From positions 35,486-99,485 of the forward strand of contig NZ_AEDD01000015.1 in NCBI RefSeq assembly GCF_000179615.1: a DNA stretch of 64,000 nt, written 5' to 3'. Of this stretch, positions 24,159-32,804 are shown in pieces. Source of the stretch: Paenibacillus curdlanolyticus YK9. Lineage in GTDB: Bacteria; Bacillota; Bacilli; Paenibacillales; Paenibacillaceae. Position 1 is the stretch's first letter. Every line of letters begins with the position of its first letter. A program made the position numbers and the translations under genes. The notes under the pieces were generated by a model. It did not search any database, was not told the origin of the DNA, and worked only from the letters and a program-made list of their open reading frames with translations.

Positions 24159-24377
24159 GGCATTCGCGTCAACGCGATTTGCCCGGGCTACATCGACACG
24201 CCGATGATCCAAGGGCGCAGCGAAGCGGTGAATCAGCATCTCATCAGCCTGCATCCGATGGGACGGCTGGGCAGGCCGGAGGAGGTTGGCAAGGCCGTGC
24301 TATTCCTTGCAAGCGAGGATACATCGTTCATTACCGGCACCACGCTGCTCGTCGATGGCGGGTATACGGCGGTGTAA
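24159..24377 (+). pseudogene. 3' remnant of an SDR (3-oxoacyl-ACP reductase/glucose dehydrogenase-like) gene
   Basis: The frame from 24159 encodes 72 residues that match the C-terminal third of classical SDR enzymes: GIRVNAICPGYIDTPM, then HPMGRLGRPEEVGKAVLFLA, and the ending ITGTTLLVDGGYTAV. An in-frame stop (TGA) lies directly before it. In another frame just upstream, MRQLAKDEQV may be what is left of the helix after the active site, implying a frameshift. The N-terminal two thirds, including cofactor and catalytic motifs, are absent. No start or ribosome binding site is present. Confidence 0.85.
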
Positions 24378-24492
24378 ATTAGCTTGGCTCCCGAGTGGCA
24401 ATATAGTATGCTGGATTTAGATATAAATCCCATATTTTGAAGAATCCATCCATCATGTCCTGCTTGAAATATTACTCGCAAGGAGGAAGCGC

Positions 24493-24726
24493 ATGAGTGT
24501 GAATAACAAGGTTCATGAAACGCAGCAAGCGTATGAGCCTATGCAGCTGCAGTCGCCATATGTAGACGAGGGCCTACTGCCGATGCAAATCATCGAGGGC
24601 GGCGGGAACGCCCAAAGTGCTGATTTTAGCGCAATGCCCGCGCCAGTTCGCTACTTCGGTTACGCCTTTCTTGGACTGATGCTTTCGTTTGTCCTAGCTG
24701 TTGTTTATGTCAGCATGTTCCGATAA
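24493..24726 (+). CDS. small tail-anchored membrane protein, unknown
   Basis: A 77-residue protein with an excellent AAGGAGGAAGCGC ribosome binding site before ATG. The first 50 residues are polar and Gln/Glu-rich. A single membrane helix (about residues 54-75, RYFGYAFLGLMLSFVLAVVY) forms the C-terminus, so it should be tail-anchored with the N-terminus in the cytoplasm. No family is recognised and no operon partner adjoins it. Confidence 0.65.
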   Translation: MSVNNKVHETQQAYEPMQLQSPYVDEGLLPMQIIEGGGNAQSADFSAMPAPVRYFGYAFLGLMLSFVLAVVYVSMFR

Positions 24727-24836
24727 CGGCATGTCCGCCAAGTCGAATAGACGGCTCCCCTCAAACATGCTATGATCTCAGGAGCAGCAACTATTAGCGG
24801 CCCATACGGGGGCTAATCGCAGAGGAGAACGTGACA

Positions 24837-25112
24837 ATGGCTAGAACGAAAAACAAACGCGTTGCAGGCGTGAGCAAGCTTGACCACCGGGTGACGGTGC
24901 AGTTGAAGGAATGGGCGGGCTTGAGCGGCTTTTACGGCTATAAAGACATGGATCTTGAGCAAGTGCTGGCACTGCTCAACACCGAGGGCTGGAAGACGGA
25001 AGTCGACAGCTCGGATCCGAACGCGCGCATTCTGATTATGCTTAAGGGCGATACGGTTCGTAAAGGCAAGTTCGTGATGGACGACAAGGGTCGTGCCCTG
25101 AAGCTCCACTAA
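24837..25112 (+). CDS. conserved-looking small cytosolic protein, unknown
   Basis: A 91-residue basic protein starting MARTKNKRVAGVSKLDHRV. GAGGAG lies 9 bases before the ATG, which is preferred over an in-frame GTG at 24831. It has no membrane segment or Cys. It contains LEQVLALLNTEGWKTEVD and a strand-rich C-terminus ending in FVMDDKGRALKLH. The codon use looks real, but no family is recognised. It is followed by palindromic repeats. Confidence 0.6.
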   Translation: MARTKNKRVAGVSKLDHRVTVQLKEWAGLSGFYGYKDMDLEQVLALLNTEGWKTEVDSSDPNARILIMLKGDTVRKGKFVMDDKGRALKLH

Positions 25113-25135
25113 GCGCGGACAGGTCTCTTTTTTCT

Positions 25136-25266
25136 AACGGACCTCAGAGTCGCTATTCACCTCTAAAAGTGTCCGTTGCAACTGTAACGGACTCCACAGC
25201 CGCTATTTAGCCATTTTGTTGCTTCGTGAGGACGATATTGGCCGAATAGCGGCTGTTCGGTCCGTT
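25136..25266. repeat. AACGGAC palindromic intergenic repeats
   Basis: Unit 1 (25136-25177) pairs AACGGAC with GTCCGTT. Unit 2 (25186-25266) is a long imperfect hairpin pairing AACGGAC..ACAGCCGCTATT with AATAGCGGCTGT..GTCCGTT. A further half unit (GGCTGCTTGGTCCGTT) appears at about 26821-26836 on the other side of the IS110 element. The rest of 25267-25548 holds no gene I can support and may be the non-coding end of the IS element. Confidence 0.7.
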
Positions 25267-25548
25267 GCTATGAACGTTTTAGTCAATTCTCCAGTATTTC
25301 CATGCAGTTTCTCAAGCACTAAGCGCGGGAGCAAATATGCGAGCGACGGTTGGCACGCTGCTATCCGTGGGTTGGTTACCACATTTTATGCCTTCGTCAA
25401 AGAGAGCGATCACAAGCTAGCAACGCACGTTCAGTTTTTCAACTTAGTGCAAACGGACCACGTGGATTCTCTCTTGAACCTTCGTTTGCTCCCGGGCCTA
25501 GTGCTCGAGATTGTTTTTCTTTCTGGCGTGTTTGAATACAGCCTAGAA

Positions 25549-26667
25549 CTAGGCTAAATTTGTTTGGTCACAGGTGCGAGCGGCCGCCCATATAAAACCA
25601 GCCAATTCACGAGCGACTGCTCCAATTGCCACATTTTTGTGCTTATTCATTCCAAAAACAAGCCGGCGATACTTCTTATGCAATCTCTCTTGCGCTTTCC
25701 AGGACAGCAGTTGCAAGTTGGGCGGCATGCCATCTAACCGTTTTGCCAATTCCCCTTTTACCGATGGGCGGTGACGGTAACTCCAGGCAGACTCTACCAA
25801 GGCTCGCCTTAAATGAGGGTTGCCGGCTCTTGTCATGCCTCCTCTTTTTACACTTTGCCCTGTCGAGTGTTCGCGCGGAACTAAGCCTAAATAGGCCATT
25901 AATTGCGCAGGTGACCGGAAGCGCTCAAACGAGTCAATCTCGGCGGCGATTGTAATTGCCGTAAGCAAAGCGACGCCGCGCAGGGACTGCAAGGCCTGAA
26001 TAATTGACGCATGAGGGCCTTGGGTGCCTAATTGGAATAGTGCTTTTTCAATTCGCGCCATGCGTTGTTCAATTTCTTCGAGGGCATGCAGCATCTCAGT
26101 AAAGCAAAATTGCAGCGCCTCTTGTTCAAAAGTAAGCTGTCCAAGCCACTCCCGATACTTTTTGGTCCACCGACGTTTTATCGTTACGGGCGGATGGATC
26201 TGGTGACGAAGCAAAAACTTCAAAATGCGTTGTGCAGCGCGGTGCTTGTCTTCTTTCGCAGCTTCACGAGTACGAACAAGGTCTCGCAACGCTTCGCTGT
26301 CACGCGATGGAACATGAATAGGCGTCAGTTCTCCTGCACGGAATAGTCGAGCGAGTTGCACCGCGTCTCGACGATCGGTTTTAATGTGATCGCCTGGTCG
26401 TTTCGGGATGAGAGAGGGAGCAATGACGACACAGCTAGCGCCCATTGTTTCAATCCAGCGATAGGTTTCGTAGCCAGTCGGCCCAGCCTCGTAACAAAAC
26501 GAAAGGCTTCCCGCCGGACCTAACTCTTTGATTAGTTTTCGAAGGGCAGCCGGGGTATGCGCAACGGTTCCGTAGTAACGAGGCGCTTCTCTTCCCTCGT
26601 CAGCAATAGCAACAGAAATTTTTTCTTTGGACACATCTAAACCGATGTATTTTGTGGCAGAATGCAT
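25549..26667 (-). CDS. IS110 family transposase (DEDD recombinase)
   Basis: A 372-residue transposase starting at ATG 26667 (MHSATKYIGLDVSKEKISVAI); the frame is open to 26724. The N-terminal RuvC-like domain has Asp in GLDVSKE, Glu in FCYEAGPTGYETYRW and the Asp pair in KTDRRDAVQLA. The C-terminal Transposase_20 domain has SLRGVALLTAITIAAEI and the catalytic Ser region REHSTGQSVKRGGMTRAGN. IS110 enzymes are guided by a bridge RNA encoded in the element's non-coding end. Its ribosome binding site AAGGAG lies inside a stable hairpin (26668-26765). Confidence 0.95.
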   Translation of the reverse strand: MHSATKYIGLDVSKEKISVAIADEGREAPRYYGTVAHTPAALRKLIKELGPAGSLSFCYEAGPTGYETYRWIETMGASCVVIAPSLIPKRPGDHIKTDRRDAVQLARLFRAGELTPIHVPSRDSEALRDLVRTREAAKEDKHRAAQRILKFLLRHQIHPPVTIKRRWTKKYREWLGQLTFEQEALQFCFTEMLHALEEIEQRMARIEKALFQLGTQGPHASIIQALQSLRGVALLTAITIAAEIDSFERFRSPAQLMAYLGLVPREHSTGQSVKRGGMTRAGNPHLRRALVESAWSYRHRPSVKGELAKRLDGMPPNLQLLSWKAQERLHKKYRRLVFGMNKHKNVAIGAVARELAGFIWAAARTCDQTNLA

Positions 26668-26765
26668 AGTAACAGCTCTCCTTTTGCTTGTAGCTCTGAA
26701 AATGGTGGTTTTCACACTATCCATTTTTAACCTACGACCTGAAGCAAATACGGAGAGCTGTTACT
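26668..26765 (-). ncRNA. structured leader of the IS110 transposase, possible bridge RNA region
   Basis: On the minus strand the 98 bases before the start codon fold into one long hairpin. AGTAACAGCTCTCC pairs with GGAGAGCTGTTACT (14 bp, perfect), TTTGCTT pairs with AAGCAAA, and AAAATGG pairs with CCATTTT in the apex. The distal arm contains AAAGGAG, the ribosome binding site of the transposase, and ends at the base before its ATG. The position matches the left-end non-coding region where IS110 bridge RNAs are encoded, but a full bridge RNA fold was not established. Confidence 0.6.
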
Positions 26766-26850
26766 TATTTACGTTCATCATAGCTAGCGCGCAAATGTGC
26801 ATAATTGTGGTCGAATAAGGGCTGCTTGGTCCGTTAGAATTTCAAAATGT

Positions 26851-26893
26851 AAAAGGGTGATCCCAAGCTTATGCTTCGGACCACCCTTTTTTT
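26851..26893 (+). terminator. orphan intrinsic terminator
   Basis: AAAAGGGTG pairs with CACCCTTTT around a 22-base loop and is followed by TTT. No plus-strand gene ends just upstream, so it may insulate the merR operon or be left from a gene lost at the IS insertion. Confidence 0.75.
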
Positions 26894-26922
26894 GCATCGA
26901 CTATTGCGCCCAAAAGTTAACG

Positions 26923-26955
26923 TTGACGTGAACGTTAGGTTTGGAATAGTATAAG
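26923..26955 (+). promoter_or_regulatory. merR-MFS promoter with repeated AACGTT
   Basis: A -35-like TTGACG at 26923-26928 is followed 18-21 bp later by TAGTAT/TATAAG. Repeats of AACGTT (26919, 26931) overlap the -35. A long spacer with dyad symmetry is typical of MerR-controlled promoters. Confidence 0.5.
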
Positions 26956-27003
26956 GAAGTCGCGATACTACGATACGGAAACAGCATTGGAGGTCGAGGC
27001 GCA

Positions 27004-27444
27004 ATGGGCCCATACAAGATTGACGAGGTTTCGAAGGCATCGGGCCTGACGAAACGAACGATTCGGTATTACGAGGAGCTGGGGCTCATGCCCCCTCCGT
27101 CTCGAACGGATGGCGGGATGCGGTTGTACACGCAGGAGCATATCGATCGGCTGAAGCAGATCGTGAATGCCCGCGATATTCTCGGTTCCTCGCTGCAAGA
27201 GATTCAAGCGTTCGTCGCGATTCGCGAAGAGCTTCAGGATTACAAGAAGGCCTATGGCCAAACCGTAGACAAAGCAGAGAAGCGGCGCCAACTGGAGAAG
27301 ACCCGGCCAATGATCGAAAAGCAGCTGCAGATGCTCGATGAGAAGCTGGAGAAAATGACGCAGTTTCGCCGCGATATCGGTCAGATCTATCAACGCGTAT
27401 GCATCGCCCTCGATCAAGAACACACACCAAATGAAGGAGTTTGA
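27004..27444 (+). CDS. MerR family transcriptional regulator
   Basis: A 146-residue regulator. Residues 4-72 are the MerR winged helix-turn-helix (YKIDEVSKASGLTKRTIRYYEELGL and GMRLYTQEHIDRL). A long coiled-coil dimerisation helix follows (about 80-130). There are no paired cysteines of metal sensors and no large drug-binding domain. It lies 6 bases before an MFS efflux gene, like other MerR-efflux pairs, so it probably activates that gene in response to a drug. Confidence 0.92.
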   Translation: MGPYKIDEVSKASGLTKRTIRYYEELGLMPPPSRTDGGMRLYTQEHIDRLKQIVNARDILGSSLQEIQAFVAIREELQDYKKAYGQTVDKAEKRRQLEKTRPMIEKQLQMLDEKLEKMTQFRRDIGQIYQRVCIALDQEHTPNEGV

Positions 27445-27450
27445 ACAACT

Positions 27451-28683
27451 ATGCAGTCCCCGTCTAAAACCCAATCTCAACCCACGCCATTACAACCGAA
27501 TACGAGCATGTTCAACCAGCCGATCGCGGTATGGGCAATCGCCTTTGCCAGCATCATCGCGTTCATGGGCCTCGGATTAGTCGATCCGATCTTGCCGTCC
27601 ATCGCGAAAAAGCTGCATGCCTCGTCCAGCGACGTGACGCTGCTCTTCACGAGCTATAACGCCGTTATGGCCGTCGCCATGCTGATTACCGGCGTTATTT
27701 CTTCCCGACTTGGCGCCAAATGGACGCTCGTCCTCGGCGTTGTCATCATTGCGGTCTTCGCCGCGCTCGGCGGCAATTCGAATAGCATTACGGCGCTCGT
27801 ACTGCTGCGCGGCGGCTGGGGGCTTGGCAATGCTTTGTTCGTCGCCACTGCATTAGCGGCAATCGTGTCGCTGTCACGGACAGGCGTTGCAAAATCGATT
27901 ATTTTGTTCGAAACGGCCGTAGGCCTCGGGATCTCCGTTGGCCCGCTGCTTGGCGGCGAGCTTGGCTCCATCTCATGGCGCGGCCCATTCTTCGGCGTAG
28001 CGATACTCATGCTTCTAGCATTCATCCTTTTGATCGTCCTTATGCCATCGCCGAAGGCGAATAAGTCGGCACGCAAAACATCGCTCGCAGATCCATTCCG
28101 CGCGCTGAAACATCGTGCGCTTCGCACATTCGGCATCGCGGCGTTCCTGTATAACTTCGGCTTTTTCACCTTGCTCGTCTATGCGGCGCTCGTGCTCGGC
28201 CATTTGGGCCTTGATGAGCATGGATTAGGCTTCGTATTCCTCGGCTGGGGACTGCTGCTGGCAATCACGTCGGTCTTCATGGCGCCTAAGCTGCAGAAAC
28301 GGTTCGGCACGTTGACGTCGATGTGCCTTATGCTCTTTTTGTTCGCGTTGACGCTGTTCGTGATGGCGCAATGGACGACGGACAAAACAGTCGTCATTTG
28401 CATGGTCATTCTGGCAGGCGCGTTCCTTGGCAACAACAATACGCTCATCACGACGGCGGTCATGAATGCAGCGCCAGTCGAGCGTTCGACGGCATCGGCC
28501 GCATACAGCTTCCTGCGCTTTATCGGCGGCGCCATTGCGCCGTATCTCGCAGGAAAGCTGGCGGAATGGTTTAACCCGCATGTGCCATTCACGGTCGGCG
28601 GCGTATGCGTTATGCTCTCGGTCATTTATTTGTGGGCAAACCGCAAGCATCTGAAGCATGTTGATGAAGCAGAGGGCCACTAA
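27451..28683 (+). CDS. MFS drug efflux transporter
   Basis: A 410-residue, 12-helix major facilitator. The loop 2-3 motif is TGVISSRLGAKWTLVLG (about 80-95), and the drug-antiporter motif C-like region GLGISVGPLLGGEL lies near residue 155. The N-terminal 24 residues are Gln/Pro/Ser-rich and cytoplasmic. It is in an operon with the preceding MerR gene (gap 6 bases), similar to bmrR-bmr or bltR-blt. It likely exports toxic compounds by proton antiport; the range is unknown. Confidence 0.9.
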   Translation: MQSPSKTQSQPTPLQPNTSMFNQPIAVWAIAFASIIAFMGLGLVDPILPSIAKKLHASSSDVTLLFTSYNAVMAVAMLITGVISSRLGAKWTLVLGVVIIAVFAALGGNSNSITALVLLRGGWGLGNALFVATALAAIVSLSRTGVAKSIILFETAVGLGISVGPLLGGELGSISWRGPFFGVAILMLLAFILLIVLMPSPKANKSARKTSLADPFRALKHRALRTFGIAAFLYNFGFFTLLVYAALVLGHLGLDEHGLGFVFLGWGLLLAITSVFMAPKLQKRFGTLTSMCLMLFLFALTLFVMAQWTTDKTVVICMVILAGAFLGNNNTLITTAVMNAAPVERSTASAAYSFLRFIGGAIAPYLAGKLAEWFNPHVPFTVGGVCVMLSVIYLWANRKHLKHVDEAEGH

Positions 28684-28710
28684 AGCGGGCCGAAGTGAAG
28701 TGCAGTCTCG

Positions 28711-28750
28711 TCCCCTTCCTCAGTCTGATGACTGGCGAAGGGGATTTTAT
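28711..28750 (+). terminator. terminator of the merR-MFS operon
   Basis: TCCCCTTC pairs with GAAGGGGA, with an inner CAGTC/GACTG stem, followed by TTTTAT. Confidence 0.8.
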
Positions 28751-28886
28751 ATTTGGGATTAAATGGAATAGTGGGTGCAACCTCTCTTGTGTTCCTAGAC
28801 CAGTTCTGGGACAATAGAGAGAGCGATTGAAACAGGCCGAGGATTGCATTGGCGATTGTGAATTGTGAAAAGAGGATCGACAGATG

Positions 28887-29957
28887 ATGACAAACCTACC
28901 ATCCATTTATGGATTAACGCAGGACCAGCTTGCCGCATGGCTGCTGGAGCGAGGACATAAGAAGTTTCGAGCGACGCAGGTTTGGGAATGGCTTTACAGG
29001 AAGCGGGTAACTGACTATGCGGCGATGACGGATGTTAATCCGGATTGCATTGCGCTGCTTGCAGAGCATTTTGCAATAACGACGCTAGAAGAGCATACCA
29101 AGCAGGAGTCGACCGACGGGACGATCAAGTTTCTACTCCGTTTGACGGACGGCAACTTGATCGAGACGGTGCTTATGCGGCATAAGTTCGGTTTATCGGT
29201 GTGCGTGACGACACAGGTCGGCTGCAACATCGGCTGCAGCTTCTGCGCAAGCGGGCTGCTGGCGAAGAGCCGAGATTTGACGAGCGGCGAGATCGTTGGG
29301 CAGATCATGAAGGTGCAGCTGCATCTCGATCAGGCGGGGCAGGGCGAGCGGGTGACGCATATCGTCGTGATGGGCATTGGCGAGCCGTTCGACAACTTCG
29401 CGAATATGGTCGACTTTATCAATGTGGTGAAGGATCATAAGGGGCTGGCGATTGGGCCGCGGCATATTACAGTGTCGACCAGCGGGCTGGCGAACAAAAT
29501 TTACGAGTTTACCGATTCCAACCTGCAGGTGAATCTGGCAATCTCGCTGCATGCGCCTAACGATGAGCTGCGTACGCGCATTATGAAGATTAACCGTGCG
29601 ATTCCGATTGCGAAGCTGATGGAAGCGATCGATTACTATTTGGCGAAGACGAACCGCCGGATTACGCTGGAATATATACTGCTCAAGGACGTGAATGACC
29701 GCAAGGAGCATGCGCTGGAGCTGGCAGAGCTTGTCGGCGAGCGTCGAAGCCTTGCGAACGTCAATCTCATTCCGTACAATCCGGTAGATGAGCACAGCCA
29801 GTACCAGCGAAGCGAGCAGGATTCGATTCGCGAGTTTTATGACACGTTGAAAAAACAAGGCGTCAGCTGCAGCGTTCGCCTTGAGCACGGCACGGACATT
29901 GATGCCGCCTGCGGCCAGCTGCGAAGCAAGCAAATTCGGTCCGCTAGAGAAGCATAA
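28887..29957 (+). CDS. rlmN: 23S rRNA (adenine-2503-C2)-methyltransferase RlmN
   Basis: A radical-SAM enzyme that methylates C2 of A2503 in 23S rRNA (and A37 in some tRNAs). The 4Fe-4S cysteines are C113, C117 and C120 (GCNIGCSFC), and the conserved methyl-accepting Cys is in DAACGQLR near the C-terminus. Other marks are [29 protein letters not shown] and [10 protein letters not shown]. It is 356 residues long, normal for RlmN. Parts such as LLAKSRDL and [10 protein letters not shown] differ from Bacillus RlmN, so a paralogue is possible. Two ATGs (28884, 28887) share one GAGG site. Confidence 0.9.
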   Translation: MTNLPSIYGLTQDQLAAWLLERGHKKFRATQVWEWLYRKRVTDYAAMTDVNPDCIALLAEHFAITTLEEHTKQESTDGTIKFLLRLTDGNLIETVLMRHKFGLSVCVTTQVGCNIGCSFCASGLLAKSRDLTSGEIVGQIMKVQLHLDQAGQGERVTHIVVMGIGEPFDNFANMVDFINVVKDHKGLAIGPRHITVSTSGLANKIYEFTDSNLQVNLAISLHAPNDELRTRIMKINRAIPIAKLMEAIDYYLAKTNRRITLEYILLKDVNDRKEHALELAELVGERRSLANVNLIPYNPVDEHSQYQRSEQDSIREFYDTLKKQGVSCSVRLEHGTDIDAACGQLRSKQIRSAREA

Positions 29958-29965
29958 GCATGCAA

Positions 29966-30007
29966 CAACGTCCCGCACTCCCTCGTCTGAGAGATAGCGG
30001 GACGTTG
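29966..30007 (+). terminator. terminator of rlmN
   Basis: CAACGTCCCGC pairs with GCGGGACGTTG around a 20-base loop. It lies between convergent genes and may serve both. Confidence 0.75.
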
Positions 30008-30033
30008 CGCGTTGGAATAGCGCGGCTAGCGTG

Positions 30034-30708
30034 CTAGCCGGCAACCGTAGGAGATTCAATGGACTCATTCGTCTCAACAGGCAGCGGACGGAGATTTCGG
30101 GCAATGCAAAATTGCGCGGTATAATAGGTGGTCATAATGAGCGTTCCAGCATACTGGATCTCGGAGACGAACAGGTTCCAGCTCAGGAACGAGTCCGATA
30201 TCATGAACAAAACCGCGCCTACTGTCGCCCAAAGTCGGCCCGTCATGATTGCCGACCATGTCATAAGCCCGATGACGGTTATGTAGAGCAGGACCGGAAT
30301 GATGAGCTCCTGTTTGTTATCTTGAATAAGCGACTGGACGAGCTGTGTACTCATGAATACGGCATATGCCGCTATTGGGATCAAGGTAGCTGCCCGAAGC
30401 TTGGAGAAACGCCATTGGCCCAAGAAGCCGCTCATGTAGAACAAGTGTCCGATTAGAAACGCAGATAGGCCAATTACGAACCATCCCAGTAGGCCGTCAC
30501 CTAACATGCAGAAGATCAGACCGATCTGGGTAAACCAGTGAAAGCGGTTGCTATTATCTGGACTATTTAAGTAGGCATAGGAGATCATTAGCCACATTGG
30601 AATTAATTTGAATAAAAGCTTAACCGCATGCGGCTCAGCAGGAATGATGAACATATAAAGCGCGCTCGTAAGTAAGATGAGTGCAGGCAATGCGAACTTC
30701 AGTGTCAT
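30034..30708 (-). CDS. YhhN/TMEM86 family (lysoplasmalogenase-like) membrane protein
   Basis: A 224-residue protein with about eight hydrophobic helices. Family marks are the conserved acidic motifs LGDGLLGW (about residue 70) and ISDSFLSWNLF (about 170) and KLIPMWLMI (about 35), as in YhhN/TMEM86 proteins. Animal members hydrolyse lysoplasmalogen; the bacterial role is not established. The C-terminus is a short polar tail. It is a single-gene unit convergent with rlmN. Confidence 0.85.
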   Translation of the reverse strand: MTLKFALPALILLTSALYMFIIPAEPHAVKLLFKLIPMWLMISYAYLNSPDNSNRFHWFTQIGLIFCMLGDGLLGWFVIGLSAFLIGHLFYMSGFLGQWRFSKLRAATLIPIAAYAVFMSTQLVQSLIQDNKQELIIPVLLYITVIGLMTWSAIMTGRLWATVGAVLFMISDSFLSWNLFVSEIQYAGTLIMTTYYTAQFCIARNLRPLPVETNESIESPTVAG

Positions 30709-30774
30709 CGTATCGCTCCTTGGTGAAAGATGGCATATGGTATCATTCTATCACGAACCTTCTAGAAAGGAACG

Positions 30775-32148
30775 ATGAATGTGCAAATCTATGAATTGCT
30801 GGAGCATCAGAGGCAGTTATTTGCTTCCGGGCGAACGCGCTATTTTGAAGAACGGCAGCATCGGCTGCGCGAATTAAAGGCGGCCCTTAAGCGGCATGAG
30901 CCGGCGCTACTGCATGCATTGAAGCAGGATCTGAACAAATCGGAGCTGGAGGCCTACTCGACCGAAATCGGACTCGTTTATCACGAGATTAACCATACGC
31001 TGAAGCGGTTAAAACGCTGGATGAAGCCGAAGCGGGTGCGAACGCCGCTAACGCATTTGGGAAGCAGAAGCTATATTATGGCGGAGCCTTACGGTGTTGC
31101 GCTCATCATTGCGCCTTGGAATTACCCGGTGCAGCTCTCGCTGCTGCCGTTGATCGGCGCGGTTGCGGCCGGCAATACGGTCATCTTGAAGCCCTCGGAG
31201 CTGGCGCCGAATGTGGCGGAGGCGCTGGCGGCTATCATAGGCGAGGCATTCGAGCCGGAATGGGCGACAGCGGTGCTGGGGGGCGCGGAAGTGAGCACCA
31301 CGCTGCTCGCGGAGAAGCTGGACTATATCTTTTTTACCGGCAGCGTAAAAATCGGACGGGCTGTCATGACGGCTGCTGCAAGCCAGCTCACGCCGGTGAC
31401 GCTTGAGCTGGGCGGCAAGAGCCCATGTATTGTACATAAGGATGCAGATCTTGCGTTAGCTGCAAAGCGGATCGCATTCGGCAAATTCACGAATGCCGGG
31501 CAGACATGCGTTGCGCCTGATTACGTGTATGTACATCGCGAGGTAAGGGAGCAATTCGTGGCGCACTTGGCGCAAGCCATTCAGGAGCTTTATGGCCAGG
31601 AGCCGCTTCATAATCCCGATTACACGCATATCATTAGCGATAGGCATTTTGCGCGATTGGCGAGCTTTTTGTCCAATGGTCATCCCGTTGTTGGCGGGCA
31701 GGTGGATCCCGAGCAGCGGTGCATTGCGCCGACGGTGCTTGAAGGGGTAAATTGGCAGTCGCCGGTTATGCAGGAGGAGATTTTCGGCCCGATTCTACCG
31801 CTGCTGTCGTATAAATCGATTGGCGAGGTGTACGATGCGGTGCTTGAGCGACCAAAGCCGCTGGCGTTGTATCTGTTCAGCAATAGCCGCGTGCAGCAGC
31901 GCGAAGTGCTGCAGCGTCTCTCGTTCGGCGGGGGCTGTGTGAATGATACGCTGCTTCATTTTGCTTCGCCGTATTTGCCGGTTGGCGGTGTGGGAGACAG
32001 CGGAATAGGCCGGTATCACGGGGCAAATTCTTTCTTCACTTTCTCGCATCAGAAGAGCGTGCTGCATCAGACGACGCGGTTTGACATTCCGTTCCGATAC
32101 CCGACGTCTCGGCGCGGATTGGCGATTATTCGCAGGCTGCTGAGGTAG
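30775..32148 (+). CDS. class 3 aldehyde dehydrogenase (YwdH-like)
   Basis: A 457-residue NAD(P)-dependent aldehyde dehydrogenase that oxidises aldehydes to acids. Catalytic residues are Cys245 ([11 protein letters not shown]) and Glu211 (LELGGKSP). The Asn motif is in [11 protein letters not shown] and the cofactor loop in FFTGSVKIG. The length and the C-terminal [26 protein letters not shown] fit the class 3/fatty aldehyde group, with a possible membrane-associated tail. A GAAAGG site precedes the ATG. It is transcribed alone. Confidence 0.92.
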   Translation: MNVQIYELLEHQRQLFASGRTRYFEERQHRLRELKAALKRHEPALLHALKQDLNKSELEAYSTEIGLVYHEINHTLKRLKRWMKPKRVRTPLTHLGSRSYIMAEPYGVALIIAPWNYPVQLSLLPLIGAVAAGNTVILKPSELAPNVAEALAAIIGEAFEPEWATAVLGGAEVSTTLLAEKLDYIFFTGSVKIGRAVMTAAASQLTPVTLELGGKSPCIVHKDADLALAAKRIAFGKFTNAGQTCVAPDYVYVHREVREQFVAHLAQAIQELYGQEPLHNPDYTHIISDRHFARLASFLSNGHPVVGGQVDPEQRCIAPTVLEGVNWQSPVMQEEIFGPILPLLSYKSIGEVYDAVLERPKPLALYLFSNSRVQQREVLQRLSFGGGCVNDTLLHFASPYLPVGGVGDSGIGRYHGANSFFTFSHQKSVLHQTTRFDIPFRYPTSRRGLAIIRRLLR

Positions 32149-32172
32149 AAAAAGACGGAAATGGCACTATTA

Positions 32173-32216
32173 TTAAAGCGCTTTCAATTGAAATGTCAAA
32201 CGCGTAGTTGTATAAT
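32173..32216 (+). promoter_or_regulatory. promoter of the CBS gene with cre-like site
   Basis: TTGAAA (32188-32193) and TATAAT (32211-32216) are spaced 17 bp. TTAAAGCGCTTTCA (32173-32186) matches the cre pattern except at one core position and sits against the -35, so CcpA could modulate this promoter. Confidence 0.7.
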
Positions 32217-32264
32217 ACAAATATAGCTTGTTTACCTTATTCGCTACATGAGGGGGAATGACAC

Positions 32265-32720
32265 ATGCAAGCGCATGAGATCATGAACAGCCAAGTGTAC
32301 AAAGTAAAAGAAACTGATAAGGTACGCTCGGTCATCGAGAAGTTCATTGCCCATGGCATCAGCGGTGTTCCAGTCGTGAATGAGCGCAATGAAATTGTCG
32401 GTTACGTGAGCGACGGCGATATTATGCGTTACATTGGCAAGCATAAGGATTATGTGATTGATTGGTTTTATTATTTGGCGGTAGTCAAAGGCGACAACGA
32501 GGAGTTCGAGGAACGGGCGAAGCATTTGTTGAACCTGAACGTCATGACGATTGCGAAGAAAAAAATCGAGACTGCGCAATGGGACGACGAGGTGGAGACT
32601 ATTGCAGCGACGCTCGGAAACAAGCAGATCAAGAAAGTGCCGGTTGTCCGCAAGGGCGTGCTCGTCGGCATCATTAGCCGCGGCAACGTGATCCGGCATG
32701 CGTTCAAGAGCCTGCTTTAA
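32265..32720 (+). CDS. CBS domain pair protein
   Basis: A 151-residue cytosolic protein made of two CBS motifs: residues 1-60 (MNSQVYKVKETDKVRSVIEKF, ISGVPVVNERNEIVGYVSDGDIM) and about 90-150 (VMTIAKKKIETAQWDD, IKKVPVVRKGVLVGIISRGNVI). A 30-residue linker with WFYYLAVVKGDNEEF joins them. Such pairs bind adenine nucleotides as energy or stress sensors. There is no fused enzyme domain. It has its own promoter and terminator. Confidence 0.9.
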   Translation: MQAHEIMNSQVYKVKETDKVRSVIEKFIAHGISGVPVVNERNEIVGYVSDGDIMRYIGKHKDYVIDWFYYLAVVKGDNEEFEERAKHLLNLNVMTIAKKKIETAQWDDEVETIAATLGNKQIKKVPVVRKGVLVGIISRGNVIRHAFKSLL

Positions 32721-32756
32721 TCGATAAGAACGGCAACGCGCAGCGTTATCTAAAAT

Positions 32757-32787
32757 AAAAACCGCAGGCCCACGGGCCTGCGGTTTT
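32757..32787 (+). terminator. bidirectional terminator between CBS and MarR genes
   Basis: AAAACCGCAGGCCC and GGGCCTGCGGTTTT pair with a 3-base loop between two convergent genes. Confidence 0.9.
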
Positions 32788-32804
32788 GCTGTTGAAGCGG
32801 ATGC

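Larger units (their letters stand above)
25549..26766 (-). mobile_element. IS110 family insertion sequence
   Basis: The element contains one DEDD-type transposase gene and a structured non-coding leader. IS110 elements lack clear terminal inverted repeats, so the exact ends cannot be fixed from one copy; non-coding ends may reach into 25267-25548 and up to about 26810. It lies in a zone of AACGGAC palindromes. The transposase frame is intact, so the element may still be active. Confidence 0.85.

Noticed and set aside
25216..25557. 113-codon plus-strand frame beside the IS110 gene
   Set aside because: It starts inside a palindromic repeat and has no family match; more likely the non-coding end of the IS.
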